Shown in pieces: positions 1-8,654 of a DNA stretch of 64,000 bases; positions within the stretch are counted from its first letter, which is position 1, and the number at the start of each line of letters is the position of its first letter. The DNA is taken from assembly GCA_963674475.2 (NCBI GenBank), contig CAXXFQ010000019.1:124001-188000 (forward strand), written 5' to 3'. The position numbers and the translations under genes are program-made. This DNA is from CAXXFQ01 sp963674475 (GTDB lineage: Bacteria; Planctomycetota; Planctomycetia; Pirellulales; Thermoguttaceae). The notes beneath the pieces are model-generated. The model was given only the letters and a program-made list of their open reading frames with translations, was not told where the DNA came from and did not search any database.

Positions 1-1
1 C

Positions 2-418
2 GACCGTTTGGGACGCGGGCCGTGTGAGTTGAGCGACGCCGCGCGAAACCTGTTGACCGACTATCACTGGCCGGGAAATGTTCGCGAGTTGGAGAACCTG
101 ATGACACGCGTGAGTGTTTTGGCCGGGGACAGCTCGATCGACGCCGATCGGTTGCGCAGTTGGATGCAACTCGATCCGAGTCGGCCGTTGCCGCAAAAAA
201 GGTTTTCGGATGAAGCGGCCGGGTCCGCGACGACGATTTCGGTCGGAACGAGCCTGGAAGAGACTGAACGTCGTTTGATCGAAGCGACGCTGGCCCACTT
301 TGACGGGCATCGGGCCAAGACGGCCGAGGCGCTGGGGATTGGGATTCGAACGTTACAGACGAAGCTGCGTCAGTACGGTTATGCTCCGCGATCGAAGCCG
401 TTGGCGAAGGCCGGGTAG
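2..418 (+). CDS. sigma-54-dependent response regulator, C-terminal part (partial)
   Basis: This is the last 138 residues of an NtrC-family activator; the reading frame is open to the left edge, so the receiver and most of the AAA+ domain lie outside the window. The WPGNVRELENL motif at about residues 23-33 is the conserved end of the AAA+ domain (sensor II region). A Fis-type helix-turn-helix lies near residues 95-130 (AKTAEALGIGIRTLQTKLRQ). Such proteins open sigma-54 promoters. Its position directly upstream of the flagellar operon suggests an FlrC/FleR-like flagellar regulator, but that is inference from context. The gap of about 400 bases to flgB means it may be a separate transcript. Confidence 0.88.
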   Translation, partial: DRLGRGPCELSDAARNLLTDYHWPGNVRELENLMTRVSVLAGDSSIDADRLRSWMQLDPSRPLPQKRFSDEAAGSATTISVGTSLEETERRLIEATLAHFDGHRAKTAEALGIGIRTLQTKLRQYGYAPRSKPLAKAG

Positions 419-824
419 CGGAGGTGATTTCGCGAGGAGGCTGGAGTGAGTTTCACTTTAGTGTCGCGTTGCACCGGCCGTGGGAGAGTTCCCGTGGTTG
501 GAGCAAGTCGAGTTTTGGAAGATGTTTTGAATTGCCCATTTTTAATAAAGCCGCAAGGAACCCGCCAGACTCACGTGAAATACACCAAAAATGGCGAATC
601 GGCAATAACGGCCGGTTTGTCAACGCGCCGATTCGGCCGAACGGCTTTGGAGCGGTTTGAAAAGGCGAAAAGGGATGGAAGGCATTTTGGGTAAATCGGG
701 ATACCGAAAAAGCGTGTAACCCGTTGTGGTAAAATAGGTTATTTTCCTTCATGAATGAATTAAAAAACAATCCGACACGGCAAACGGCATGTCGATTGCA
801 TTACGGAAGGAGGCAAATTCGCCT
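419..824. other. intergenic region before the flagellar operon
   Basis: About 400 bases without a convincing gene. Short open frames here lack recognisable motifs or good ribosome sites. It should hold the promoter of the flagellar operon. I looked for a sigma-54 -24/-12 element and found only poor matches (for example TGGAAGGCATTTTGGG near 675), so I do not call one. Confidence 0.4.
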
Positions 825-1250
825 ATGAGTGGGTCGAATTCGATCTTTGGCAACCTATTTCAAGACAGTGTGATCCCGCTGACCGAGCAGGTGGTTGGGT
901 TTACCCAGGCGCGACAAAACGTGCTGGCCGGTAATATCGCCAACCTGGATACGCCCGGCTATCAGACGCGGGATTTGGACGTCGACACGTTTCGGGACCA
1001 ACTTCAGGCGGTCGTCGAAGCGCGTCGAGAACCGGATCAAAGTGATCCGGCCGCAGTCGAAAAGGCGAATCGGAATTTGGCCGAGATCGCCAAAAACCCG
1101 GAATCGATTCTTCGACACGACAAGTCGAACGTCGGTATGGAAGGCCAGGTTTCCGTGATGGTCAAAAACCAGATCGAACACAACTTGGCATTAACGATTA
1201 TGAACAATCAATTGCAACTGTTGGAAGCGGCCATCCGTGAACGATTTTAA
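825..1250 (+). CDS. flgB: flagellar basal-body rod protein FlgB
   Basis: FlgB, a proximal rod subunit of the flagellar basal body, 141 residues from this start. The N-terminal region carries the rod-family signature (LAGNIANLDTPGYQ, near residues 33-46), and the C-terminus ends in the typical amphipathic helix (NQIEHNLALTIMNNQLQLLEAAIRERF). An in-frame ATG lies 36 bases upstream at 789, but GGAAGGAGG at 805-813 is well placed for the ATG at 825, which also gives a normal FlgB length. It is the first gene of the flagellar operon; flgC follows after an unusually long gap. Confidence 0.95.
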   Translation: MSGSNSIFGNLFQDSVIPLTEQVVGFTQARQNVLAGNIANLDTPGYQTRDLDVDTFRDQLQAVVEARREPDQSDPAAVEKANRNLAEIAKNPESILRHDKSNVGMEGQVSVMVKNQIEHNLALTIMNNQLQLLEAAIRERF

Positions 1251-1584
1251 CGCGACGTTTATCGCGTCGTGACGGGCCCCTGGGTTTAATAAGTCCATAG
1301 GCCAAAATGAGGATGACTTTCAAACAGATAACCATATAGATCAAGAGGAGCTTAACGAACGAGATTATTTGATGCCCATTCCAACTTGCAATGGCGTATA
1401 GGTCGTCTGTCTTTCCTTCGGGATAATAGGCAATTTTCACGCGATGGAACGTGCGATTTTAAGTTGGAACGTGTATGAGGCGGTTTTTTCAACTAAAGAG
1501 GATGCTGAAAAACGGTCTTCCCAAACGCTCGTGAGAACGGCACTCGTAAAACTACCCCCTTGGCAACTTTGGACTAGCGAAACC
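1251..1584. other. long flgB-flgC intergenic gap
   Basis: 334 bases between two genes that are normally almost contiguous. The flgC frame stays open back to an ATG at 1444, which would add 47 residues with no similarity to the FlgC family, so I treat this as non-coding. No clear terminator or promoter was identified. Confidence 0.4.
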
Positions 1585-2007
1585 ATGTTTTCCGCACTTG
1601 ATGTGAGTACCAGTGGTCTTGTGGCTCAGCGGGTTCGAATGAATACGATTTCGAGCAATTTGGCCAATATTTCGACTACCCACAACGAAGAGGGCGAGTC
1701 GAAGCCGTACCAACCTCGCTACGCGATTTTTGAGGCCGATGACGCGATCGGAAGCAATGGATCGGCCGGCGTCGCGGTCAGTGAGGTTCGGATGGACAAA
1801 GAAGTTCCCCCTCGTTGGAAATTCCAACCGGGGCACCCGGACGCGATTCAGGAAGGCCCACGTCAAGGGTGGGTCGCCTATCCGGGAGTCAACATGATGA
1901 TCGAAATGACCGACGCGATGGAGGCCGCCCGAACCTACGAGGCGAACCTCGGCGCGCTTGAGATTTCGAAGGATATGCTCAACAAGTCGTTGTCGATCCT
2001 CGCGTAA
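1585..2007 (+). CDS. flgC: flagellar basal-body rod protein FlgC
   Basis: FlgC, proximal rod subunit, 140 residues from the ATG at 1585. The start gives the family N-terminus MFSALDVSTSGLVAQR, followed by NTISSNLANIST, the rod/hook/filament N-terminal motif. The C-terminus (MTDAMEAARTYEANLGALEISKDMLNKSL) is the matching coiled-coil half. An upstream in-frame ATG at 1444 would add an atypical extension, so it was not chosen. No strong ribosome site is visible before 1585, so the start is inferred from family length. It sits between flgB and fliE. Confidence 0.94.
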   Translation: MFSALDVSTSGLVAQRVRMNTISSNLANISTTHNEEGESKPYQPRYAIFEADDAIGSNGSAGVAVSEVRMDKEVPPRWKFQPGHPDAIQEGPRQGWVAYPGVNMMIEMTDAMEAARTYEANLGALEISKDMLNKSLSILA

Positions 2008-2116
2008 ACGAAAAAAGAGATGGCGGGAGATTCGGACGGGTTCTCGAAAACGTTTTGACCCGACCGGCCTACCGCGAAAAAATCCCCCTTGGTTTTATAA
2101 ACAGGATTTCTAGACG

Positions 2117-2428
2117 ATGAACCCCATCGCCAACTTTAAAATCGACTCGATCGCCCCGATTGGAAATCTTTCCCAAGCGAAGGTCGGCGGCGTTGACGGG
2201 ACGAAGGACGATTCGTTCAAAAATTACCTGCTCGAGTCGATCCAAGAGGTCAACTCGATGCAACAGAAGGCCGACCAGGCCGTCGAGGACTTGATGGTCG
2301 GTGGCGACGCCAATCCGGGCGAAGTGCTCACGGCGGTCCAGAAGGCCGACATCGCCTTCAAAATGATGATGCAAATCCGAAATAAATTGGTCGACGCCTA
2401 CAACGAAGTCCAAAACATTCGGGTGTAG
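2117..2428 (+). CDS. fliE: flagellar hook-basal body complex protein FliE
   Basis: FliE, the adaptor joining the MS ring to the rod, 103 residues, normal for the family. The C-terminal half shows the signature VLTAVQKADIAFKMMMQIRNKLVDAY (shown here in shorter parts: VQKADIAFKMMMQ, then RNKLVDAYNEV). The N-terminus is variable, as is usual. It lies about 110 bases after flgC and 50 bases before fliF, matching the flgB-flgC-fliE-fliF order seen in many bacteria. Confidence 0.93.
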   Translation: MNPIANFKIDSIAPIGNLSQAKVGGVDGTKDDSFKNYLLESIQEVNSMQQKADQAVEDLMVGGDANPGEVLTAVQKADIAFKMMMQIRNKLVDAYNEVQNIRV

Positions 2429-2477
2429 TTTTTTGTTATTTCCTTTTCATTCTCGATAAACGGACGAGGTTCCAAGG

Positions 2478-4118
2478 ATGGATTTCCTCAATAAAACCTA
2501 TCAGCAGATGGCCGACGTCTTTCGGTCGATGACGCCCGGCGCGCGGATCGTGTCGGCGTTGATGCTCGTGACGATTGTCGTCTGCTTGGGTTTTTTGTTT
2601 TCCGGTCAGGTGATCTCCTCAAAGGTCCTTCTCTTAGGCGGTCAGCGGTACGGGAGTAAGGAAATCAAACAGATGGAAGGCGCTTTCTCGCAGGCCAAGT
2701 TGAATGATTACGAGATAGACGGCGATCAAATCCGGGTGCCCAAATCGGATAAGTACAAGTATCTAGACGCCTTGGTCGTGAATGGCGCCATGCCGGCCGA
2801 TTGGGGTGACGCGATGGACGAGATGGTGAAAAACGACAGCCCTTGGGCAACCGAAAGTATGCGATGCTCTCAGGAAAGGAAGGCGAAAGAAAAGGATCTT
2901 GGCTGTATCATTGCGAGTAATCCGTCAATTGAAAAGGCGAAGGTCTTCATCGGATCGAAGCCGAGTCGGGGATTTCGTTCGAAAACGGTCTTGACCGCGT
3001 CGGTGACGGTCGAGCCGATTCGAGGAAAGAAGTTGACCACCGAGCAGGCGGCATCGTATCGGGCGTTGGTGGCTTCGACATTTGCGATGGATGAGAAGAA
3101 CGTCACGGTCGTCGACAATATCAACAATCAATATTTCTCCGGCGATCCGGAAAACGGCACCGGAACGATGGGTGACCGGTATTCCAACCTCAAGGAGAAG
3201 TACCAAAACGACTGGAAAAGTCGGATCGAAGAAGTTTTGTCCTACATCCCCGGGGCGCTGGTTTCGACCAATGTCGTGTTGAACGAGTACCAACACCATG
3301 TGATCCAAACGCGAAAGCCCGACAGTAAGGGGACGTCGTACGAATCGGTCGAGGAAGAAAATTCGCGCGACTACAACGGTGCCGCGCCGGGTGGACGTCC
3401 CGGTTATGTGGCGAACCAGCCGATGGGGCTGAAGCCGACCCAGGGCCGCGGTTCGAACGAGAAACAAAAGACCCGAAAGTCGGAAGAAAAGAAAATGGTC
3501 GGCGGCATGGCCGAGGAAAAGGAGCTGACCCCTTCCACACCGACGCTGGTTAGCGCGACGGTAACGATCCCGGACCATTATGTCCTGAAAGTGTGGAAGA
3601 CGCGACACCCGGTTGTCGAAGGGGAGGAACCCAAAACGCCGCCGCAAAACGAATTGAAACAGATCGAGACCGAGGTCAACGACCGGGTCAAGAGGGCGGT
3701 TGCCGGGATCTTGCCCGAGATGAAAGGGGTCGGCGACTTGCAAGATCAAGTGACGGTGATCTTCCTGACCAGCCTGATCGGGGAAAGACTACCGGATCCG
3801 ACGACCACCGAAGAGGCGCTGGCCTGGTTGGACAATCATTGGACGACCGTGGGGATGTTCGTTTTGGTTCTCTTCGGGCTGGCCATGATGCGATCGATGC
3901 TCAAATCGGTGCCCGCCGAGCCGGTCGAGGTTCATACGGCTCGATTCGACGAGTCGCCGACCGAGGAAACTTTTGTACCTCAGGAAGAGTACGAGGGACG
4001 TTTGAGTTCGTTCAGCTCGCGGGCCCCTTCGTTGCGAGAGGAACTTTCGCATCAGATCCAGGAGGATACCGATTCGGCGGTCAATATTTTACGCAATTGG
4101 ATCGGCAGTAAAAATTAA
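2478..4118 (+). CDS. fliF: flagellar MS-ring protein FliF
   Basis: FliF forms the MS ring in the inner membrane, the base of the motor and export gate; 546 residues, typical length. A first membrane segment lies near residues 24-46 and a second near 458-475 (VGMFVLVLFGLAMM). Between them are the ring-building domains, with the conserved segments SIEKAKVFIGSKPSR and VLTASVTVEP, and a charged, low-complexity linker (about 280-345). The cytoplasmic tail after the second segment should bind FliG, encoded next. The start is an ATG preceded by a GAGG/AAGG-rich stretch. Confidence 0.96.
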   Translation: MDFLNKTYQQMADVFRSMTPGARIVSALMLVTIVVCLGFLFSGQVISSKVLLLGGQRYGSKEIKQMEGAFSQAKLNDYEIDGDQIRVPKSDKYKYLDALVVNGAMPADWGDAMDEMVKNDSPWATESMRCSQERKAKEKDLGCIIASNPSIEKAKVFIGSKPSRGFRSKTVLTASVTVEPIRGKKLTTEQAASYRALVASTFAMDEKNVTVVDNINNQYFSGDPENGTGTMGDRYSNLKEKYQNDWKSRIEEVLSYIPGALVSTNVVLNEYQHHVIQTRKPDSKGTSYESVEEENSRDYNGAAPGGRPGYVANQPMGLKPTQGRGSNEKQKTRKSEEKKMVGGMAEEKELTPSTPTLVSATVTIPDHYVLKVWKTRHPVVEGEEPKTPPQNELKQIETEVNDRVKRAVAGILPEMKGVGDLQDQVTVIFLTSLIGERLPDPTTTEEALAWLDNHWTTVGMFVLVLFGLAMMRSMLKSVPAEPVEVHTARFDESPTEETFVPQEEYEGRLSSFSSRAPSLREELSHQIQEDTDSAVNILRNWIGSKN

Positions 4119-4167
4119 CGAGTGCAAAAACAAGTCACGTTTTTTGTAGAAATAAATCGAAAAGATC

Positions 4168-5232
4168 ATGGATATGAACCATTCCGACAAAACCGATCCG
4201 GGCATCCGCAAGGTGGCCATTTTGGTGCGCGCGTTGGACGAACCGTTGGCCCAAAATCTGCTTGACGGGTTGGGACCCCAAACGGCCCAATTGGTTCAGG
4301 AAACCGTCGCTCTACTTGACGAGGTGGACCCCAAAGAAGAGGAAGCGATTCTGGTAGAGTTCTTCCGCGTCGGATCACAATCGTCCGCGACCTCGCAAAA
4401 AAAACCGTCGAGGTTTGGGCGGAGCGTTGCCGGTTTTTCTCGACGAGAGAGAAGAAATAAAATCGCGCCGACTCGTCCAGTTGCCCCGGTCGAGGAGAAG
4501 TCGTCGGGCAAAGCGTTTGGTTTTCTCGGCAACGCCGAAGCCGAAGATTTAGCTTCGATATTAAGCGGCGAGCGTCCGCAGACGATTGCCTTGGTGCTTT
4601 CGAATTTGCCGGAATCGCGGGCCGGAGCCGTTTTGACCCGATTTCCGGCCGAGTTGCAAACCGAAGTGATTCGGCGTCTGGTCGATTTGGAAGAGGCCGA
4701 TCCCGAGGTGCTGCGTGAGGTCGAGGAATCGTTGAAAAATCGGCTGGTCGACCGGGTTCCTTTACGGCGACGACGTGTGGGTGGGCTTTCGGCGGTTCAA
4801 GGGATGTTGAAGGCGATCAACGACGAAGCGGGGCGAGAAATTCTGGAAAATTTGTCTCGCTTCGATCGGCGTTTGGTTGACCAGTTGGCGATCAAGCCGG
4901 TTCAGCCGGAAATCGGACCGTTGTCGTTTGACGATGTTGCCCGGTTGCCACGGGAAGCGATGGCGACGCTGGTGGCGGCGGCGGGACCAAAATTATGGGA
5001 GCTGGCCCTGGTCGGCGCATCGGAAGAGTTGGTCGAGCGGGTGTTGAGTCATTTTGGGTTTGTGGACGCCGAAATGATTCGCGGTCGCTTGCAGCATCTG
5101 GGGCCGATCCGTTTGAGCGACGTGGAGCTGGCACGGCAGAAGTTGGCCGAAATGGCCCGGGCGATGGTCCTTGACGGTCGGCTGGTTTTGCCCGAGGGGA
5201 TGCGGCATCCCAGTTTACAGATGATGGCGTAG
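4168..5232 (+). CDS. fliG: flagellar motor switch protein FliG
   Basis: FliG, the switch-complex protein that couples to MotA and sets rotation; 354 residues. The middle domain is recognisable from ILSGERPQTIALVLSNLP and the C-terminal domain from LSFDDVARLPREAM and LGPIRLSDVELARQKL. Between the N-terminal and middle domains there is a basic, low-complexity stretch (about residues 70-115), longer than in enteric FliG. A second ATG two codons downstream (4174) is equally possible. Located directly after fliF, as expected. Confidence 0.94.
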   Translation: MDMNHSDKTDPGIRKVAILVRALDEPLAQNLLDGLGPQTAQLVQETVALLDEVDPKEEEAILVEFFRVGSQSSATSQKKPSRFGRSVAGFSRRERRNKIAPTRPVAPVEEKSSGKAFGFLGNAEAEDLASILSGERPQTIALVLSNLPESRAGAVLTRFPAELQTEVIRRLVDLEEADPEVLREVEESLKNRLVDRVPLRRRRVGGLSAVQGMLKAINDEAGREILENLSRFDRRLVDQLAIKPVQPEIGPLSFDDVARLPREAMATLVAAAGPKLWELALVGASEELVERVLSHFGFVDAEMIRGRLQHLGPIRLSDVELARQKLAEMARAMVLDGRLVLPEGMRHPSLQMMA

Positions 5233-5294
5233 AAAAAGTTGGTCCGATTTGGAAATAAATCGGGAAACGAATTTTCGAAGAGGAGTTTTTTCGC

Positions 5295-5972
5295 TTGAAA
5301 AGAGACCGATCCATTTCGACCGTGATCAAGGCGTCGGAACATACGAAACATATCCGGCCCGTCGCGTTTAACTTCAACGACATGGTCGGGCAGGCCGAAA
5401 CGCGTCTGAACGATTTTCGTCAGGAAGCGGCCGGTCTGATTGCGCAAGCAAAAAAGGAAGCCGAAGGGATCCGGAAAAAAGCCCAACAAGAAGGGCGAGA
5501 CACGCTCCAGAAACAGATTCGACATCAGCTCGTCGCCGAGCAAACTCAACAGTTGGCCACCCTCATGCCGGCACTGAAAAAGGTCGTCGAGGAGGTTCAG
5601 CACGCCCGGTTGGCCTGGATTTCGCACTGGGAAAAAACGGCCGTGCAGGTGGCAATCGATATTGCTGAGCGCATTATCCGGCGCGAAGTGGAAAATCGAC
5701 CCGAGATTACCCTGAATTGGGTTCGCGAGGCGCTGGAGTTGGCTGTCGGAAACGATCAGATCCAGGTGCGTTTGAGTCCGCAGGATTGCCAAACGCTCGG
5801 AGAAGACGTTCAGATGGTGATCGCTCAGATCCAGTCGTTGGCCCCGGTCGAAGTAGTGGCCGATCCGGAAATCACGCCGGGCGGTTGTCGGATCGATACC
5901 CAGTTCGGGTCGATCGATCAGCAGGTCCAGGCCCAATTGGCACGTGTTTATGAGGAATTGGCCGAAGTATGA
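5295..5972 (+). CDS. fliH: flagellar assembly protein FliH
   Basis: FliH, the regulator and peripheral stalk of the FliI export ATPase; 225 residues. The N-terminal half is a charged coiled coil rich in Ala, Gln and Lys (LIAQAKKEAEGIRKKAQQEG). The C-terminal half carries the FliH/YscL/V-ATPase-E signature (VAIDIAERIIRREVENRPE, then VRLSPQDCQTLG). The proposed start is TTG at 5295 with a GAAGAGGAG ribosome site about 10 bases upstream; no ATG fits. The stop overlaps the fliI start (ATGA), so the two are probably translationally coupled. Confidence 0.92.
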   Translation: MKRDRSISTVIKASEHTKHIRPVAFNFNDMVGQAETRLNDFRQEAAGLIAQAKKEAEGIRKKAQQEGRDTLQKQIRHQLVAEQTQQLATLMPALKKVVEEVQHARLAWISHWEKTAVQVAIDIAERIIRREVENRPEITLNWVREALELAVGNDQIQVRLSPQDCQTLGEDVQMVIAQIQSLAPVEVVADPEITPGGCRIDTQFGSIDQQVQAQLARVYEELAEV

Positions 5973-7387
5973 CCCGTTCGCACTTGGAACAACAGCTCGA
6001 CGCGATGATGCCGACCGCCCTGACCGGAAGCGTGGTTCGGACGGTGGGGATGATGGCATCGGTGGCCGGATTTCCCGCCCCGATCGGCGCGCGGGCTCGG
6101 ATTGAGTGCGACAATGGTCAATTTGTGGAAGCCCAGGTGGTCGGTTTTCAGGATCATCTGACGTTGCTTTACCCCTACAGCCAACTCGAAGGGGTTCGGC
6201 GCGGAAACCGGGTCCGTTTGGTGCGAACGTCCCGATGGTTGCGAGTGGGAGACGGGTTGCTCGGACGCGTGATCAACGCCGAAGGGATGACCGTCGATCG
6301 CAAACCTCAACCGGCACTGGTCGATCGGACCCCCTTTGAACGAGATCCGCCACACCCCTGTTCTCGACCGCCGATCGACCGACCTTTGGGGACCGGCGTG
6401 CGGGCGATCGACGCTTTGTTGACCTGCGGACAGGGGCAACGGATTGGCGTGTTTGCCGGTTCGGGCGTTGGCAAAAGTACTCTGATGGGGATGATGGCCC
6501 GCTATACCGAGGCGGACGTGATCGTGATCGGGCTGGTCGGCGAGCGGGGACGTGAAGTCAACGAGTTCATTGCTCGCGACCTGGGGCCGGAAGGACTTGC
6601 CAAGAGTGTGGTTGTCGTCGCCACGAGTGACGAACCGGCGTTGGTTCGGGTCAACGCGGCTTCGACTGCCACGGCGATTGCCGAATATTATCGAGATCAA
6701 GGGAAAAACGTCCTGTTGTTGATGGACTCGTTGACTCGGTTTGCGTTGGCCCAACGGGAGATCGGGCTGGCGGCTGGAGAACCGCCAACGACACGCGGGT
6801 TTCCACCGTCGGTCTTCGCCTTGTTGCCGAAACTGGTCGAGCGGGCCGGGCGTGCGGAATCGGGCAGCATCACCGCTTTTTATACCGTGTTGGTCGAAGG
6901 GGACGATCCGAACGAGCCGATCAGCGACGCGGTCCGCGGCCTGTTGGACGGGCATATTTTGCTTTCGCGGAAAATCGCGACCCGAGGCCAGTTCCCGGCG
7001 ATCGACGTTTTGGAAAGCCTGAGCCGGTTGATGCCGCAGATCACCGATCCGGCACATCGAGAGGGGGCCGAGACGATTCGCGAAATGCTTTCGGCCTACC
7101 GTGATCAAGAGGACATGATCTCGATCGGCGCGTATCGTCGTGGGAGCAATCCGGTGGTCGATTTGGCCATCACGTTTGAAGAGCCGATTCGACGGTTCCT
7201 TAAGCAAAAAGTCGAGGAAGGCGCCTCGATGGCAGAGTCGAAGGCGGCGTTGGACCAATTAATCGCCCAGGTTCGCGGGGAGATTCAAAAGATTCAAAAA
7301 GCGGCCTCCGGCGCTCCGCAAGGCCGGGGAACGCCGATTGCCCATAACTCGCCTTCACCACAACCGGCCACGGCGGCCGCCGGATAA
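5969..7387 (+). CDS. fliI: flagellum-specific export ATPase FliI
   Basis: FliI, the type III export ATPase of the flagellum, 472 residues. Walker A is GSGVGKST near residue 165 and Walker B is NVLLLMDSLTR near 247, with the F1-beta-like sequence PLGTGVRAIDALLTCGQGQR before them and GEPPTTRGFPPSVF after. The start codon overlaps the fliH stop by four bases. The C-terminal tail after about residue 440 is rich in Ala, Pro and Gly and looks like an unstructured extension. FliH, FliI and FliJ together form the export ATPase complex. Confidence 0.96.
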   Translation: MTRSHLEQQLDAMMPTALTGSVVRTVGMMASVAGFPAPIGARARIECDNGQFVEAQVVGFQDHLTLLYPYSQLEGVRRGNRVRLVRTSRWLRVGDGLLGRVINAEGMTVDRKPQPALVDRTPFERDPPHPCSRPPIDRPLGTGVRAIDALLTCGQGQRIGVFAGSGVGKSTLMGMMARYTEADVIVIGLVGERGREVNEFIARDLGPEGLAKSVVVVATSDEPALVRVNAASTATAIAEYYRDQGKNVLLLMDSLTRFALAQREIGLAAGEPPTTRGFPPSVFALLPKLVERAGRAESGSITAFYTVLVEGDDPNEPISDAVRGLLDGHILLSRKIATRGQFPAIDVLESLSRLMPQITDPAHREGAETIREMLSAYRDQEDMISIGAYRRGSNPVVDLAITFEEPIRRFLKQKVEEGASMAESKAALDQLIAQVRGEIQKIQKAASGAPQGRGTPIAHNSPSPQPATAAAG

Positions 7388-7434
7388 GGGCAACGAGCAG
7401 CCGGGTTAAAACGGACTGCCAGGGGTGAGTGACC

Positions 7435-7893
7435 ATGAGAAAATTCAAATTTCGCCTGGCGACTTTGCAGAAGATGCGGGAGTCGGAACGTGACCAACGG
7501 CGGGCCGAGTTGGGGCAAGCGTATGAAGCGGAATCGATTTTGAAAAACCAGTACGACGAAATTCGAAACGAGCAATTGTCGCTGCTCGACGAGAGTCGCG
7601 AGGCGGCCGGACCGGGCGCGGTCAATATCGATTTTTTGCTTATGCGCCAACGGCATGACATCTTGTTGCGGTTTCAACAGAGTCAGATCAACGAGAAACA
7701 AAAACAGGTCGCCGAAGAAATCGCCCGACGTCGCGAGGCGCTGGTGCAGGCGAATCGTGAAGTGAAAGTCCTCGAAAAACTTCGGGAAAAGCAGCTCGAG
7801 CGGCACCAAAAAGAAGAAGAACGGATCGACGGCGCCCTTTTGGATGAGGTGGCCCTTGGACGAACGTTTCGGCAAAGGAAGGAGATGCCTTGA
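7435..7893 (+). CDS. fliJ: flagellar export protein FliJ
   Basis: FliJ, the central stalk of the FliI ATPase ring, 152 residues from the ATG at 7435. It opens with FKFRLATLQKMRESERDQRR, the family N-terminus, and is almost entirely a charged antiparallel coiled coil. An in-frame GTG two codons upstream (7429) is open, but AGGGG at 7421-7425 suits the ATG better. The stop TGA overlaps the next ATG, indicating coupling with the MotE-like gene. Confidence 0.9.
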   Translation: MRKFKFRLATLQKMRESERDQRRAELGQAYEAESILKNQYDEIRNEQLSLLDESREAAGPGAVNIDFLLMRQRHDILLRFQQSQINEKQKQVAEEIARRREALVQANREVKVLEKLREKQLERHQKEEERIDGALLDEVALGRTFRQRKEMP

Positions 7894-8636
7894 TGGTGAA
7901 ACGGCTGAAATCGCTGTTGAAAATCCTGTTCGTTGCCGTTTGCTACGGGACACTGTTGGCTCAAGTGATCATCCTGGCGATGTTCTGGGTGAAATGGGAT
8001 ATGAACGGGGATCGGCTCCAACAGGCGCTCTTGATCGCCCGAGGGGGAACGCTCGAAAGCGACGCCGACGAAGGAGAAGCCACGGTGACGCAGCAGATCG
8101 TCAGCTACGAGGAGCCGTCGTTCGATGAGGTTCTCCAAAAACGGGCTTTTCGGATGCGCGATCTTGAGTTGCAAGAACAGGCCGTGCAGCAGGACTCCTT
8201 TCAACTGGGCTACGAAAAGAAAAAACTTGAGGACGAGAAAAAACGACTCGTTCTGGTTCGAAGCGAGTTCGAAAAGCAATTGAAAGATTTAGAGGCCCGT
8301 CAACAGTCGGCCGGGCTGGAAGAGAATGTCGTGATGCTTCAAAACCTTGATCCGGTTTTGGCAAAATTCCAACTGCTGAAGATGTACGAGTCGGATCAGA
8401 TGGAGGCGATCATTGACATTTTGACCCAAATGGATCCGGGGAAACGACGACGGATCACCGGGGAGTTTCAAGTTCCGGAGGAAAAGAAAATCCTGGCGGA
8501 GATCTTGAAGCGAATTCGGGATGGCCGACCGGTTACCGAACTGACCGAAACGGCACAAAACGGGCTGAACCTGCCTTCGGGGAACGAGGGAATCAATCCC
8601 CCGCCGGAACTACCCTTGACGCAAAACGCACCTTAA
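7893..8636 (+). CDS. MotE-like flagellar membrane/coiled-coil protein
   Basis: A 247-residue protein with one N-terminal membrane segment (about residues 10-35, ILFVAVCYGTLLAQVIILAMFW), a charged coiled coil (about 85-145), and a C-terminal helical MgtE-N-like domain (VLAKFQLLKMYESDQMEAII, then ILTQMDPGKRRRITGEF). This layout and the place between fliJ and fliK match MotE/YlxF-type proteins, which support FlgI/MotA-MotB assembly or hook export. The ATG overlaps the fliJ stop, and AAGGAAGGAG at 7876-7884 is the ribosome site. The exact function here is inferred. Confidence 0.75.
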   Translation: MVKRLKSLLKILFVAVCYGTLLAQVIILAMFWVKWDMNGDRLQQALLIARGGTLESDADEGEATVTQQIVSYEEPSFDEVLQKRAFRMRDLELQEQAVQQDSFQLGYEKKKLEDEKKRLVLVRSEFEKQLKDLEARQQSAGLEENVVMLQNLDPVLAKFQLLKMYESDQMEAIIDILTQMDPGKRRRITGEFQVPEEKKILAEILKRIRDGRPVTELTETAQNGLNLPSGNEGINPPPELPLTQNAP

Positions 8637-8654
8637 GCAATCGGTAACGCACTC

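Noticed and set aside
660..700. A possible sigma-54 promoter before flgB
   Set aside because: TGGAAGGCATTTTGGG has the GG and a TTG but lacks the GC at -12, so it is too weak to call.
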